From an uncultured Methylomonas sp. (GTDB lineage Bacteria > Pseudomonadota > Gammaproteobacteria > Methylococcales > Methylomonadaceae), in contig CAKZJE010000107.1 in the NCBI GenBank assembly GCA_936941155.1, forward strand, positions 62,001 to 126,000: 64,000 nucleotides of DNA, in the 5' to 3' direction. The notes under the pieces were generated by a model that was not told where the DNA came from, made no database searches, and was given only the letters and a program-made list of their open reading frames with translations. Below are positions 43,141-51,360 of the stretch, in pieces (position 1 is the stretch's first letter; each line of letters begins with the position of its first letter). Both the position numbers and the translations under genes were made by a program.

Positions 43141-43923
43141 ATGAAACTTTTCAAGTTGATTCGCATTACCGTCTTATTGCTGATTTTGATTGCGGTCGCT
43201 TTTTACACTAAACATCAAAAAGTAAAATCCAGATCATGGGCGCAACCACTGCATGTGGTGCTTTATCCGATGAATGGCGACAACAATAATCCGGTTGTTG
43301 ATAGTTATATGCGCAGCTTAAAAGAAGAAGATTTTTCTGAAATTGACGAGTTTTTTCAACGCGAAAGTCAAAATTTCAGCATTGTGACACAGCAACCCAC
43401 ACTGACTCATTTAGGAAAGATTTTAACCGAATACCCGCCAACTGAACCCACGCCTGAATCTGGCGTATTTTCTATCATCACTTGGAGTTTGAAGCTGCGT
43501 TATTGGACGTTTAATCACACTCCCGATGCCAGCGAAAATGCGCAGCGCGTTGTGGTATTTTTGTATTATCACGAAGCCGATAAAAATCGTGTTTTGCAGC
43601 ATTCTTTGGGCTTAGATAAAGGTTTGTTGACGATTGTTCATGCGTTTGCGGCAAAAGAGCAAGCTGCGCAAAATAACATCATTATTGCCCACGAAATCCT
43701 GCATACAGTGGGAGCAACTGATAAATATAATCCACAAAATCAGCCGTTATTTCCCAGCGGCTACGCAGAACCGGATAAGCAACCGCTCTATCCACAAACT
43801 CAAGCAGAAATTATGTCGGCTCATATTCCAATGTCGGAAGAAGAATCTCGCATGACAGATAATCTGAACCAATGTGTGGTCGGGCAACAAACTGCGTTAG
43901 AAATTAATTGGGTAAGTCGGTAA
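43141..43923 (+). CDS. Membrane-anchored HExxH zinc-metallopeptidase-like protein
   Basis: About 260 residues: one N-terminal membrane helix (LFKLIRITVLLLILIAVAF), then a periplasmic domain with the zinc motif HEILHTVGATDKY, i.e. HExxH with a third ligand-type Asp two residues after GAT. The motif context (HExxHxxGxxD) resembles archaemetzincin/metzincin-like clans, but I do not recognise the family. A GTG two codons earlier overlaps the TAG of the M67 gene (TAGTG), so the two are probably translated together. Function unknown. Confidence 0.65.
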   Translation: MKLFKLIRITVLLLILIAVAFYTKHQKVKSRSWAQPLHVVLYPMNGDNNNPVVDSYMRSLKEEDFSEIDEFFQRESQNFSIVTQQPTLTHLGKILTEYPPTEPTPESGVFSIITWSLKLRYWTFNHTPDASENAQRVVVFLYYHEADKNRVLQHSLGLDKGLLTIVHAFAAKEQAAQNNIIIAHEILHTVGATDKYNPQNQPLFPSGYAEPDKQPLYPQTQAEIMSAHIPMSEEESRMTDNLNQCVVGQQTALEINWVSR

Positions 43924-43953
43924 GTAAAGTTTTGAAATATGCAGGAGTCAAAT

Positions 43954-44087
43954 AGCTTTAGAGACTGTGAAAGTATTTAAAAAAATATCAAATCGCTATT
44001 TTTAACTCATTGATTTATATGCGTTGCCGGAGTCAAAAGTCGCGACTTTTGACTCCAAAATCGAATACTTTTACAGCCTCTTTAGCT
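43954..44087. repeat. Nested inverted repeat with perfect 28-bp palindromic core
   Basis: Outer arms of 24 bases (43954-43977 and 44064-44087) match with a few mismatches, beginning AGCTTTAGAGACTG and ending CAGCCTCTTTAGCT. In the middle, GGAGTCAAAAGTCG is followed at once by its exact reverse complement (44029-44056). No ORF. The layout is that of a miniature inverted-repeat element or a large cruciform-forming spacer. Confidence 0.75.
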
Positions 44088-44162
44088 ATTTCAATCGCCA
44101 ACAGCTAAAGCTGTTGTACTCCATCTTTAATAAACTTACGCTAGCCATTACTTCAATGTTCT

Positions 44163-44201
44163 GAAATTTTTCAAGACGATCAGTCGTCTTGAAAAATTTT
44201 C
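44163..44201. repeat. REP-like palindrome, copy 1
   Basis: Arms built on AATTTTTCAAGACGA and TCGTCTTGAAAAATT around a four-base centre TCAG. The same core (ACGAC-centre-GTCGTCTTGAAAA-TTTTC) occurs three more times in the window. Confidence 0.8.
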
Positions 44202-44255
44202 ATGCAACTTATCGCAAAACAACTTTGTAAAATATGCGTGACTTAAATCCTTAAA

Positions 44256-44804
44256 TCAGCTTAACAATCTATTTTTAAGATTTTTAAATACAGTGGTAAT
44301 TGCGTGCCATAACTCTTTAAAAAATGTTTTAAAGTGCACTTTTTCCTTCATCGCTTTCCCTGTCTCTTTCGTGCTGGCAATAATATTTTTAAAACGTTTA
44401 TCAGAAACCTGATCAATGCTGGCAATGGTGCGCGGATAATCAACCTTCCAGCGGTCTTCCTTCTGGTCTCTGATAACAAAGGTGATAAAAGCAGAACTAG
44501 CTTCCGCAGATTGACGTGCAATGCGAGTTTCCACTGTTGCGCCATCACAATCGTACTTTACCTTGCCAATTTGAAAAGACGAGTTGCGCAACTTTTCATT
44601 AAACAAGCGTTGTGAGGCGGCCGTGCTGTAATATTTTGCTTGTTCCAAATCATATTCAGACATCGCATCCCAAAATGCGATAGTCACATCATCAGGATTC
44701 GTTGGTTTATTGCAACCGGACAACAGTAAAAAACAAAAAAGCCCAACTTTTAACGCTGAGCTTTTTGTATTCACCTGTTTATTCAACAGCTTAATCATCG
44801 CCAC
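44256..44804 (-). CDS. Hypothetical lipoprotein (DUF4878-like)
   Basis: A 182-residue protein with a signal peptide and lipobox LLLSGC. The region NPDDVTIAFWDAMSEYDLEQAKYYS resembles the start of DUF4878/lumazine-binding-like domains, which are small NTF2-like folds, but this is only a resemblance. The C-terminal 30 residues form a basic helix. An ATG two codons in is also possible. The start overlaps the end of the yccA-like gene by up to 14 bases, so both are probably in one transcript. Confidence 0.65.
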   Translation of the reverse strand: MAMIKLLNKQVNTKSSALKVGLFCFLLLSGCNKPTNPDDVTIAFWDAMSEYDLEQAKYYSTAASQRLFNEKLRNSSFQIGKVKYDCDGATVETRIARQSAEASSAFITFVIRDQKEDRWKVDYPRTIASIDQVSDKRFKNIIASTKETGKAMKEKVHFKTFFKELWHAITTVFKNLKNRLLS

Positions 44805-45462
44805 CGAAAACGCCCAATATTTGCAACAAGCTTAAGAACAAGTTGTAAATTGAAACGTACAATGAAATAGTCGCCAAAATGTAGTTAGTTTCGCCACCAT
44901 GAATAATGTCGCTAGTTTGATATAAAATCATTGCAGACATTAACAAAATAAACATGGCAGAAACCGCCAACGATAAAGCTGGAATTGCAAATACCATTGC
45001 ACCAATGCCTGCTAAAAATGCCACCAAAATACCCACCATCAAAAATCCGCCCATAAAGCTAAAATCTTTGCGAGTTGTCAGTGCATAAGCAGATAAGCCT
45101 AAGAAAATCACACCTGTGCCGCCTAATGCGGTGAAAATTAATTGTTGTCCGTTGGCAAACGCATGTAGGTAGTGATTTAAAATTGGCCCTAGCGTTAAGC
45201 CCATAAAGCCTGTAAAAGCAAAAATAAACACTAACCCTAATGCTCTATTGCTGTACATAGAGGTCAAGAACAACAGTGCCATGTAGCCGCCAAACGTCAG
45301 CAAAAAACCAAACGGTGGCAATTGCAAATACATCGACAACCATGCAGTGAATGCACTAAACAGCAAAGTCATCGACAGCAGCAAATAAGTATTTTTCAAT
45401 ACTTTATTGGTTTCTAAAATACCCGCGCCCGCTTGAGCAGTAGATACGTTATTCATATTCAT
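44791..45462 (-). CDS. Bax inhibitor-1 / YccA family membrane protein
   Basis: A 223-residue protein with seven predicted hydrophobic helices and the BI-1/YccA pattern: N-terminal VLKNTYLLLSMTLLFSAF, central GLSAYALTTRKDFSFMGG and the terminal YQTSDIIHGGETNYILA and SIYNLFLSLLQIL. YccA in E. coli is a substrate and modulator of the FtsH protease and protects jammed SecY. Upstream lies a run of small membrane-protein genes in the same direction. Confidence 0.92.
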   Translation of the reverse strand: MNMNNVSTAQAGAGILETNKVLKNTYLLLSMTLLFSAFTAWLSMYLQLPPFGFLLTFGGYMALLFLTSMYSNRALGLVFIFAFTGFMGLTLGPILNHYLHAFANGQQLIFTALGGTGVIFLGLSAYALTTRKDFSFMGGFLMVGILVAFLAGIGAMVFAIPALSLAVSAMFILLMSAMILYQTSDIIHGGETNYILATISLYVSIYNLFLSLLQILGVFGGDD

Positions 45463-45556
45463 AACTTAACTCCTTGAGAAAGAAAAAACAGCATTAACAA
45501 CTTTGAAAGATTTAATAATCAATAGGTTACTATTTTCGCAGCCTGCGCGAATGTGG

Positions 45557-46009
45557 CTATTTTACCTCAGGCTCGAAAAACAAGCTGGTTTTTGACAGAT
45601 AGTCATGCCAGGCATAACTTTTTTTATCCCACACTATCCAGAAAAAACCTAATCCACACACTGCCAACGACAAAATTGCCGCCGCAAAACGCACTGCTGC
45701 TTGCTGCCAGCTTAAGGGGGTTTGATCAAACGTCAACACTTTGATTTTCCAAGCTTTTAGCCCCAAGGTTTGACCGCCGTGCGTCCAAAACCAACCATAA
45801 AAGGCGAAACTCACACACAATAAGTAGATTGGATAAAAAAATTGCCCCGAATGAAAGGCTTGACCAGCGTTAAGTGGCAATAATAGCGCGGTTGCTAAAA
45901 ACCAAATAGCAACTAAGAGGAGGGAATCGTAAATCATCGCCGCTAACCGGCGGAAAAAAGAGGGGGTAAAATCTGCTTTTACCCCTGACTTTATCTGTAT
46001 TTTTTTCAA
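45557..46009 (-). CDS. RDD family membrane protein
   Basis: A 150-residue protein with the family's signature near the start (FFRRLAAMIYDSLLL: Arg, then Asp of the first helix) and three membrane helices; GGQTLGLKAWKIKVL between helices 2 and 3 is typical. RDD proteins are of uncertain function, some linked to transport. Its ATG overlaps the upstream small gene by four bases. Confidence 0.85.
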   Translation of the reverse strand: MKKIQIKSGVKADFTPSFFRRLAAMIYDSLLLVAIWFLATALLLPLNAGQAFHSGQFFYPIYLLCVSFAFYGWFWTHGGQTLGLKAWKIKVLTFDQTPLSWQQAAVRFAAAILSLAVCGLGFFWIVWDKKSYAWHDYLSKTSLFFEPEVK

Positions 46010-46227
46010 TCTGCTTTTTCTGTTTGCTCTGCTTGCGACAAATTAAACAACGCTAGTTTTTGACCATAATACATACACAATGCCCCTAAACCAGCTAACA
46101 TCACCACTGAAAATAAAAACGGTGGTTTATGAAACGCTAAAACTGCAAAGTCTGCTATAAAAATACTGCCTAAAACGGGTTGATCAATTAAAGCACTTAT
46201 AATTTTGCTTATAATTTCTTTGTTCAT
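46006..46227 (-). CDS. Hypothetical small membrane protein
   Basis: A 73-residue protein starting MNKEIISKIISALID, preceded by a good ribosome-binding site (AAGGGG) seven bases before the ATG; a longer frame upstream is rejected. It has one or two hydrophobic helices (FSVVMLAGLGALCMYY) and a charged end. It overlaps the RDD gene by four bases, so the pair is translationally coupled. No function recognised. Confidence 0.6.
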   Translation of the reverse strand: MNKEIISKIISALIDQPVLGSIFIADFAVLAFHKPPFLFSVVMLAGLGALCMYYGQKLALFNLSQAEQTEKAD

Positions 46228-46468
46228 ACATTTCCCCTTCACTATCACTTTGACGCAAGTGTTATAAAAATAATTATTTAGCTTAAGGTAAGCCAAACGT
46301 GCATACTACAAGGCTTGATGCTTGGTTATGATGACCTGTCATAAACCTAAGCTACGGATTTTACTATACTCAAAAGGTTTCTGTAAAAGAAAGCTTGCGA
46401 TTTGAGCTAGAATCCGTGTCAATGATATGATAAAGCTATCTAATTAAACATAACAGGGAATTGAAGTC

Positions 46469-47830
46469 ATTTTAACCATCTCCACAAACAACACCTCGGC
46501 TACTCCCCCTGAGGTTAATTTCGCTGAGCGTCCAGCAACACTTTATTCACGCTCAGAACATAATATTTCGCGCTCTAATATTAGTGATAGCGCGTTAAAG
46601 GTTCTTTATCAACTAAAAAAATCCGGCTTTGAATCCTACTTAGTCGGCGGCTGTGTGCGTGACCTATTATTAGGCCGCGAGCCTAAAGATTTTGATGTTG
46701 TCACCAATGCTAACCCTGAGCAAATTCGTCGCATTTTTCGCAATTGTCGTTTAATCGGTCGCCGCTTTCGGCTGGCGCATGTTTTTTTTGGGCAAGAGTT
46801 GATTGAAGTTGCCACTTTTCGCGGCGGCGCGGATGAAGAAAGTGAAAATCAACACACGCATGAAGACGGTCGATTGCTGCGTGACAATATTTACGGCACT
46901 TTAGAAGAAGATGTATGGCGCAGGGATTTCACCGTCAACGCGCTTTATTACAATATTCGCGATTTTTCCATCATAGATTACACCAATGGCATGGCAGATC
47001 ATGCCGCTGGGATTTTGCGCTTGATTGGCGATCCTGTGACGCGCTATCGCGAAGATCCGGTCAGAATGTTGCGCGTGGTGCGCTTTGCCGTGAAATTAGG
47101 TTTTACGCTGGATGCCGCCTCTGAAAAACCGATTGCAGAACTTGCGCACTTATTAAATGGCGTTCCATCCGCTCGGCTTTATGATGAAATGCTAAAGCTT
47201 TTTCTGTCTGGTTATAGTTTGCAAACCTTTGAAATGCTTCGGCATTATGGTTTGTTTGCCGTGCTGTTTCCTGAAACAGACGAATGCCTGAATAGTGAAA
47301 CGGAAGGTTTTCCACGTTTGTTTTTAGCCAAAGCGTTAGAAAACTCTGACAAACGCATCGCGGATGGCAAAACGATTACGCCTTACTTTTTACTCTCCGT
47401 GTTTTTGTGGGAGCCTGTGCAAAGTGTGGCAGAACAAAAAATTGCTGATGGTGAAAATAAACTTTTTGCTTATCAAAATGCCGCCAATGAAGTGTTAAAT
47501 CGGCAAATCAAATGCACGGCAATTCCTAAACGCATCACCCAATCAATGCGGGAAGTCTGGCTGTTACAATCGCGTTTACAACAATGCACAGGCATTAAAC
47601 CTTATCGCTTACTCGCTCATCCACGTTTTCGAGCCGCTTACGACTTTTTAATGTTACGCGCAGAAACAGGTGGCGCAGACCCTAAATTAGCGCAATGGTG
47701 GACAGAATTTCAAATCGCTGATGAAATCAAACAAAAAAAGATGAGTCGCCCGAGCAGCAATACTAAAAAACGCAGCCCAAGGAAATCGCCTGCCTCGAAA
47801 GCTAAATTCAAAACCACTGATAACCTATGA
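46469..47830 (+). CDS. pcnB: Poly(A) polymerase I with AUU start codon
   Basis: PcnB adds 3' poly(A) tails that speed RNA decay. The frame contains the nucleotidyltransferase signature LVGGCVRDLLLGREPKDFDV with the catalytic Asp pair, then RNCRLIGRRFRLAHV and the RNA-binding region with RRDFTVNALYYN; the basic C-terminus is typical. No ATG, GTG or TTG exists in frame before this essential core. An ATT at the start coordinate follows AGGGA by nine bases and gives 453 residues, close to E. coli PcnB (465), which is itself known to start at AUU. The stop overlaps folK (ATGA). Confidence 0.9.
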   Translation: MLTISTNNTSATPPEVNFAERPATLYSRSEHNISRSNISDSALKVLYQLKKSGFESYLVGGCVRDLLLGREPKDFDVVTNANPEQIRRIFRNCRLIGRRFRLAHVFFGQELIEVATFRGGADEESENQHTHEDGRLLRDNIYGTLEEDVWRRDFTVNALYYNIRDFSIIDYTNGMADHAAGILRLIGDPVTRYREDPVRMLRVVRFAVKLGFTLDAASEKPIAELAHLLNGVPSARLYDEMLKLFLSGYSLQTFEMLRHYGLFAVLFPETDECLNSETEGFPRLFLAKALENSDKRIADGKTITPYFLLSVFLWEPVQSVAEQKIADGENKLFAYQNAANEVLNRQIKCTAIPKRITQSMREVWLLQSRLQQCTGIKPYRLLAHPRFRAAYDFLMLRAETGGADPKLAQWWTEFQIADEIKQKKMSRPSSNTKKRSPRKSPASKAKFKTTDNL

Positions 47831-48324
47831 ACCACGCCACACTCATCACAGCCTACATCGGTTTAGGGAGTAATTTAGCAGAGCCTTTAACACAGCTTCA
47901 AACTGCGTGTGCAGCCATTGCAAATTTAGCGCAAGTGGAAGAATTAGCCTGTTCTAGTTTTTATCAAAGTGCTCCCGTAGGCCCCCAAGACCAACCTGAT
48001 TTCGTCAATGCAGTCATGGCTATTAGCACTGATTTAGCGGCGTTGGATTTATTGGCTTGTTTACAAAAAATCGAACAGGAACAAGGTCGGGTTAGAACGG
48101 GCATTCGTTGGGGCGCACGCACTTTAGATTTGGATTTATTGCTGTACGGTGAACAGCAAATTAACTTGCCTACTTTGACTGTGCCGCATCCTGAAATCCG
48201 CAACCGCGCGTTTGTGCTTTATCCTTTATGCGAAATCGCCCCCGCTTTATTTATCCCTACGTTAGGTGCAATTGACACGCTGATTGCTAACTGCCCGTCA
48301 GCTGCTTTAAAAAAACTGGCATGA
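47827..48324 (+). CDS. folK: 2-amino-4-hydroxy-6-hydroxymethyldihydropteridine pyrophosphokinase
   Basis: A 165-residue HPPK of folate synthesis, transferring pyrophosphate from ATP to the pterin. AYIGLGSNLAEP, SSFYQSAPVGPQDQPDFVNA and the metal-binding RTLDLDLLLYG are present, with VPHPEIRNRAFVL near the end. It overlaps pcnB by four bases and panB by four, in the common pcnB-folK-panB order. Confidence 0.97.
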   Translation: MNHATLITAYIGLGSNLAEPLTQLQTACAAIANLAQVEELACSSFYQSAPVGPQDQPDFVNAVMAISTDLAALDLLACLQKIEQEQGRVRTGIRWGARTLDLDLLLYGEQQINLPTLTVPHPEIRNRAFVLYPLCEIAPALFIPTLGAIDTLIANCPSAALKKLA

Positions 48325-49142
48325 CTCTTTATAACTCCCCCCCTGCTCCACTCCGCAAAGCCTTATCTATTCTTGATTTAGCCGCCATGAAACAGGCGGG
48401 TGAAAAAATCAGTTGCTTAACCGCTTACGATGCCAGCTTTAGTGCCGTGCTTGATAAAGTTGGGATTGATGTGATGTTAGTCGGTGATTCACTGGGCATG
48501 GTGATTCAAGGCGCAATCAGCACCATTCCTGTCACCATTGAACAAATCGTTTACCACTGCCGCTGTGTCACACAAGCTAAACACAGAGCTTTTGTGATGG
48601 CGGATTTACCTTTTTTAAGCTACGCCACGCCCACAATGGCTATCGAAAATGCCGCGAAATTAATGCAATTAGGCGGCGTACAAATGGTGAAAATCGAAGG
48701 CAGCCATCTTGAAACCATTCGCACTTTAGTCAAATACGGTGTGCCAGTGTGCGGACATTTAGGGTTATTGCCGCAATGTATTAATCAACTCGGCTCGTAT
48801 CAAGTGCGTGGCAGAGAACCATTGGAAGCGGACAAAATTATTTCCGACGCGCAAAAACTGGAACAAGCAGGAATTGGTTTGTTAGTTTTGGAATGCGTGC
48901 CTGCTTCTTTGGCAAAAAAAATTAGTTTATTGCTAAAAATTCCAGTTATCGGCATCGGCGCGGGTGTCGATTGCGATGGGCAAGTGTTGGTTTTATACGA
49001 TATGTTAGGGATTAGCTTAGGGAAACGTCCGCGTTTTTCTAAAAACTTTATGCAGGGCGCGGAAAGCATTGAAGATGCCGTTGCCCGTTATCAACATCAG
49101 GTTAAAACCGGCGTATTTCCTAGTGAAGAGCACAGTTATTAA
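48321..49142 (+). CDS. panB: 3-methyl-2-oxobutanoate hydroxymethyltransferase
   Basis: A 273-residue TIM-barrel enzyme making ketopantoate for coenzyme A. Metal-binding LVGDSLGMVIQG, the catalytic VKIEGSHLE segment and GHLGLLPQCINQLG, plus IGIGAGVDCDGQVLVLYDML. It overlaps folK by four bases. The usual next gene panC is missing; a repeat-filled gap follows. Confidence 0.97.
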   Translation: MTLYNSPPAPLRKALSILDLAAMKQAGEKISCLTAYDASFSAVLDKVGIDVMLVGDSLGMVIQGAISTIPVTIEQIVYHCRCVTQAKHRAFVMADLPFLSYATPTMAIENAAKLMQLGGVQMVKIEGSHLETIRTLVKYGVPVCGHLGLLPQCINQLGSYQVRGREPLEADKIISDAQKLEQAGIGLLVLECVPASLAKKISLLLKIPVIGIGAGVDCDGQVLVLYDMLGISLGKRPRFSKNFMQGAESIEDAVARYQHQVKTGVFPSEEHSY

Positions 49143-49170
49143 CTGATCTTACGCATGAGACTCATTTTTT

Positions 49171-49263
49171 CCACGAAAAACACAAAAAGCACGAACAGAT
49201 TGCCTTTTAGAGAATCCCACAAACTTTAACTACCTATTTTCGTGTCTTTCGTGCTTTTGGTGG
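49171..49263. repeat. Imperfect inverted repeat, CACGAAA-type
   Basis: A left arm CCACGAAAAACACAAAAAGC-ACGAA and a right arm TTCGTGTCTTTCGTGCTTTT-GGTGG face each other over about 43 bases. Arms of this kind (runs of CACGAAAA) are seen in intergenic DNA of many unrelated bacteria. Confidence 0.6.
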
Positions 49264-49365
49264 ACAATTAAATCTCTGCATAACATCCGAAAATATCGAA
49301 TGTTGCGCACTTTACGCAGAAAACTCTAATCGTAGCGACTAAAGCGATTTAGCGGTAAGTTACAC

Positions 49366-49405
49366 AAAAAATTTTAAAAACGACCGGTCGTCTTGAAAAA
49401 TTTTC
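49366..49405. repeat. REP-like palindrome, copy 2
   Basis: Core AACGACCGGTCGTCTT with outer arms AAAATTTT / AAAAATTTTC. The centre is CCGG where other copies have CCAG or TCAG, so the palindrome is complete at the centre. Confidence 0.8.
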
Positions 49406-49547
49406 GGCATTTATCGTTGAATGATGTTGATAGGTGCGATGAGTGTTTTAGCCATACAGTGCGTAACATCCCTTATTAATCGCCTGTAAAATTCTATCTA
49501 TCCACGATATACTTAAATGACAGATAAATTCACTTATTTATATCACC

Positions 49548-49820
49548 ATGAAAATTAACCCAAACCTGCCCATTTCTTTTTCGCCAATGCACCGCTTGCA
49601 ATGGGAAGAGGCGCAAAACCGCGATGTTATTCTTTACCCTGAAGGAATGGTTGAACTCAACCACAGTTCAGCAGAGATTTTAAAACTTTGCGATGGCAAA
49701 CGAACTATCGAACAAATTATTTACGAATTGCATAGAAAATTTTCCACAACAGGTCTTGAAAAAGACATTACTCACTTTTTAGAGATTGCCCTACAAAATG
49801 GCTGGATCAAACAACCTTAG
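49548..49820 (+). CDS. pqqD: PQQ biosynthesis peptide chaperone PqqD
   Basis: A 90-residue RiPP recognition protein that binds the PqqA precursor peptide and presents it to PqqE. The family pattern is clear: [42 protein letters not shown] and [14 protein letters not shown]. It overlaps pqqE by 23 bases. pqqA, pqqB and pqqC are not in this window, so the PQQ genes are split in this genome or the rest lie elsewhere. Confidence 0.93.
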   Translation: MKINPNLPISFSPMHRLQWEEAQNRDVILYPEGMVELNHSSAEILKLCDGKRTIEQIIYELHRKFSTTGLEKDITHFLEIALQNGWIKQP

Positions 49821-50922
49821 AATTACCCCGCCGCGCTGGTTATTAGCCGAGCTGACTTATAAATGCCCGCTGCAATGCCCGTACTGCTCAAACCCGTTAG
49901 ATTATGCCGCTCATTCCAACGAACTGAGCACCGAAGATTGGAAGCGCGTTTTAACACAAGCCCGAAAAATGGGCGCGGTGCAGCTTGGGCTTTCGGGTGG
50001 CGAACCGCTGACTCGCTTAGATTTGGAAGAAATTGTTCATCACGCCAAACAACTGGGTTATTACAGCAATTTAATTACTTCCGGTTATGGTTTAAGTGAA
50101 GGGCGAATTGAGGCTTTAAAAGAGGCGGGATTAGATCACATTCAAATCAGCATTCAAGCCAGCAGCGAAGATTTAAGCGACCATTTAGCCGGCACTAAGT
50201 CTTTTGAAAATAAAAAGAAAGTTGCACATTTGGTGAAAAAATACGGCTACCCGATGGTGTTGTGCGTGGTGATTCATCGCGAAAACATTCACCAAATGGC
50301 AGATATTTTGGCAATGGCAGAAGAACTCGGTGCGGATTATTTAGAGCTGGCAAATACCCAATATTATGGCTGGGCGCATGTCAATCGCGATGCGTTGTTG
50401 CCCACTAAAGAACAATTTGCCGAAGCCGAAGCGATTGCACAAGCGTTTAAAGAAAAAATCGCCGGCAAAATGAAAATTTATTACGTTGTGCCAGATTTTT
50501 ACGAAGGTCGTCCCAAAGCGTGTATGAATGGCTGGGGTACAACCTTTTTAACCATTGCACCGGACGGCGTGGCGTTGCCGTGTCATTCTGCGCGAGAATT
50601 GCCGGGCTTGGATTGTCCCAATGTAAACGATTTTAGCATTGAAGAAATCTGGACAAATTCAAAAGCGTTTAACTTCTTTCGCGGCTTTGAATGGATGCAA
50701 GAACCTTGTCGTTCCTGTGATGAAAAAGAGAAAGATTTTGGCGGCTGTCGTTGTCAGGCGTATTTATTATCAGGTGATATGTATGCAACAGACCCTGTGT
50801 GCAGCAAATCTTCACAGCGGCATTTGATTGAAGACGCAATTACTTCCGCAAAAAACACGGCTTTAAGCGACAATGAAAAACCACTGATTTTTCGCAATAG
50901 CAAAAATTCCAAATTATTTTAA
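49798..50922 (+). CDS. pqqE: PQQ biosynthesis radical SAM enzyme PqqE
   Basis: A radical SAM/SPASM enzyme forming the Glu-Tyr carbon link in PqqA. From the ATG of [15 protein letters not shown] it is 374 residues. The radical SAM cluster is Cys23, Cys27, Cys30 (CPLQCPYC); [15 protein letters not shown] follows. The C-terminal SPASM region holds the auxiliary-cluster cysteines ([44 protein letters not shown]). A TTG four codons upstream is open but has no ribosome-binding site. Confidence 0.95.
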   Translation: MAGSNNLRITPPRWLLAELTYKCPLQCPYCSNPLDYAAHSNELSTEDWKRVLTQARKMGAVQLGLSGGEPLTRLDLEEIVHHAKQLGYYSNLITSGYGLSEGRIEALKEAGLDHIQISIQASSEDLSDHLAGTKSFENKKKVAHLVKKYGYPMVLCVVIHRENIHQMADILAMAEELGADYLELANTQYYGWAHVNRDALLPTKEQFAEAEAIAQAFKEKIAGKMKIYYVVPDFYEGRPKACMNGWGTTFLTIAPDGVALPCHSARELPGLDCPNVNDFSIEEIWTNSKAFNFFRGFEWMQEPCRSCDEKEKDFGGCRCQAYLLSGDMYATDPVCSKSSQRHLIEDAITSAKNTALSDNEKPLIFRNSKNSKLF

Positions 50923-50950
50923 TTTCCTGCCGCAAATCTGACAGATTCTC

Positions 50951-51248
50951 ACGACTGCCAGTCCTTTAAAGGCATAGGTATCTACACAAGATAGTTTGAT
51001 GGTTTTTATAACAAAAGCATTGATAATAAAGAATTTTTTGTAGGTTGGGTTAGCATTATTGAGCGAAGCGAGATAAGCGTAACCCAACATTCAGCGTTAA
51101 AATAGACGCACTTTGTTGGGTTACGCTCTTTTTTCTGACGAAAAAAGCAGCTAACCCAACCTACATATTTCAATATCCAATTGATATATAAACACTTTTT
51201 TAAACTAAAGATGTGTAGATAACTATGCTTTAAAGGACTGGCAGTCGT
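50951..51248. repeat. MITE-like element, copy 1 (about 298 bp)
   Basis: Terminal inverted repeats of about 40 bases (ACGACTGCCAGTCCTTTAAA at one end and its complement at the other, continuing through a conserved TATCTACACA). Inside are two hairpins, each with arms GTTGGGTTA / TAACCCAAC; the first loop holds ATTGAGCGAAGCGAGATAAG, the second CTTTTTTCTGACGAAAAAAG. No ORF. Same orientation as copy 3, opposite to copy 2. Confidence 0.85.
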
Positions 51249-51268
51249 AACTCCCCGTATTTTTGCGA

Positions 51269-51303
51269 AAGACCTGACAAGCTTTAAAAAATCTGTCAGG
51301 TCT
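51269..51303. repeat. Hairpin AGACCTGACA / TGTCAGGTCT
   Basis: Ten-base arms over a 15-base AT-rich loop. It could act as a weak terminator or belong to the same class of hairpins as the CCTTCCAGG repeats further right. Confidence 0.55.
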
Positions 51304-51360
51304 CAAATTCAAGGTCAAAGGACTTTTGACCACTCTCCCCATCTCACTCTTTAAAAATCT

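Larger units (their letters stand above)
43924..44255. other. Repeat-rich gap
   Basis: Between convergent genes, this gap holds no gene but three inverted-repeat structures, listed separately: a nested 134-base inverted repeat with a perfect 28-base core, a CAACAGCT/AGCTGTTG palindrome at 44099-44116, and a REP-like palindrome. Confidence 0.8.
49143..49547. other. Repeat-containing gap between panB and pqqD
   Basis: No gene in about 405 bases. It holds an imperfect inverted repeat (49171-49263) and a REP-like palindrome (49366-49405), listed separately. The stretch before the palindrome (CTAATCGTA ... AAAGCGATTTAGC) recurs before the copy at 60277, so the repeated unit may be longer than its core. 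Confidence 0.7.
50923..51360. other. Gap filled by a MITE-like element and hairpins
   Basis: No gene. It contains MITE-like copy 1, an AGACCTGACA/TGTCAGGTCT hairpin (51269-51303) and a GGTCAAAGGACTTTTGACC near-palindrome (51313-51331) just before dbpA. Confidence 0.8.

Noticed and set aside
46469-47830. pcnB as a pseudogene lacking its start
   Set aside because: The frame is intact, conserved to both ends, overlaps folK normally and has a well-placed Shine-Dalgarno before ATT, the start known from E. coli.
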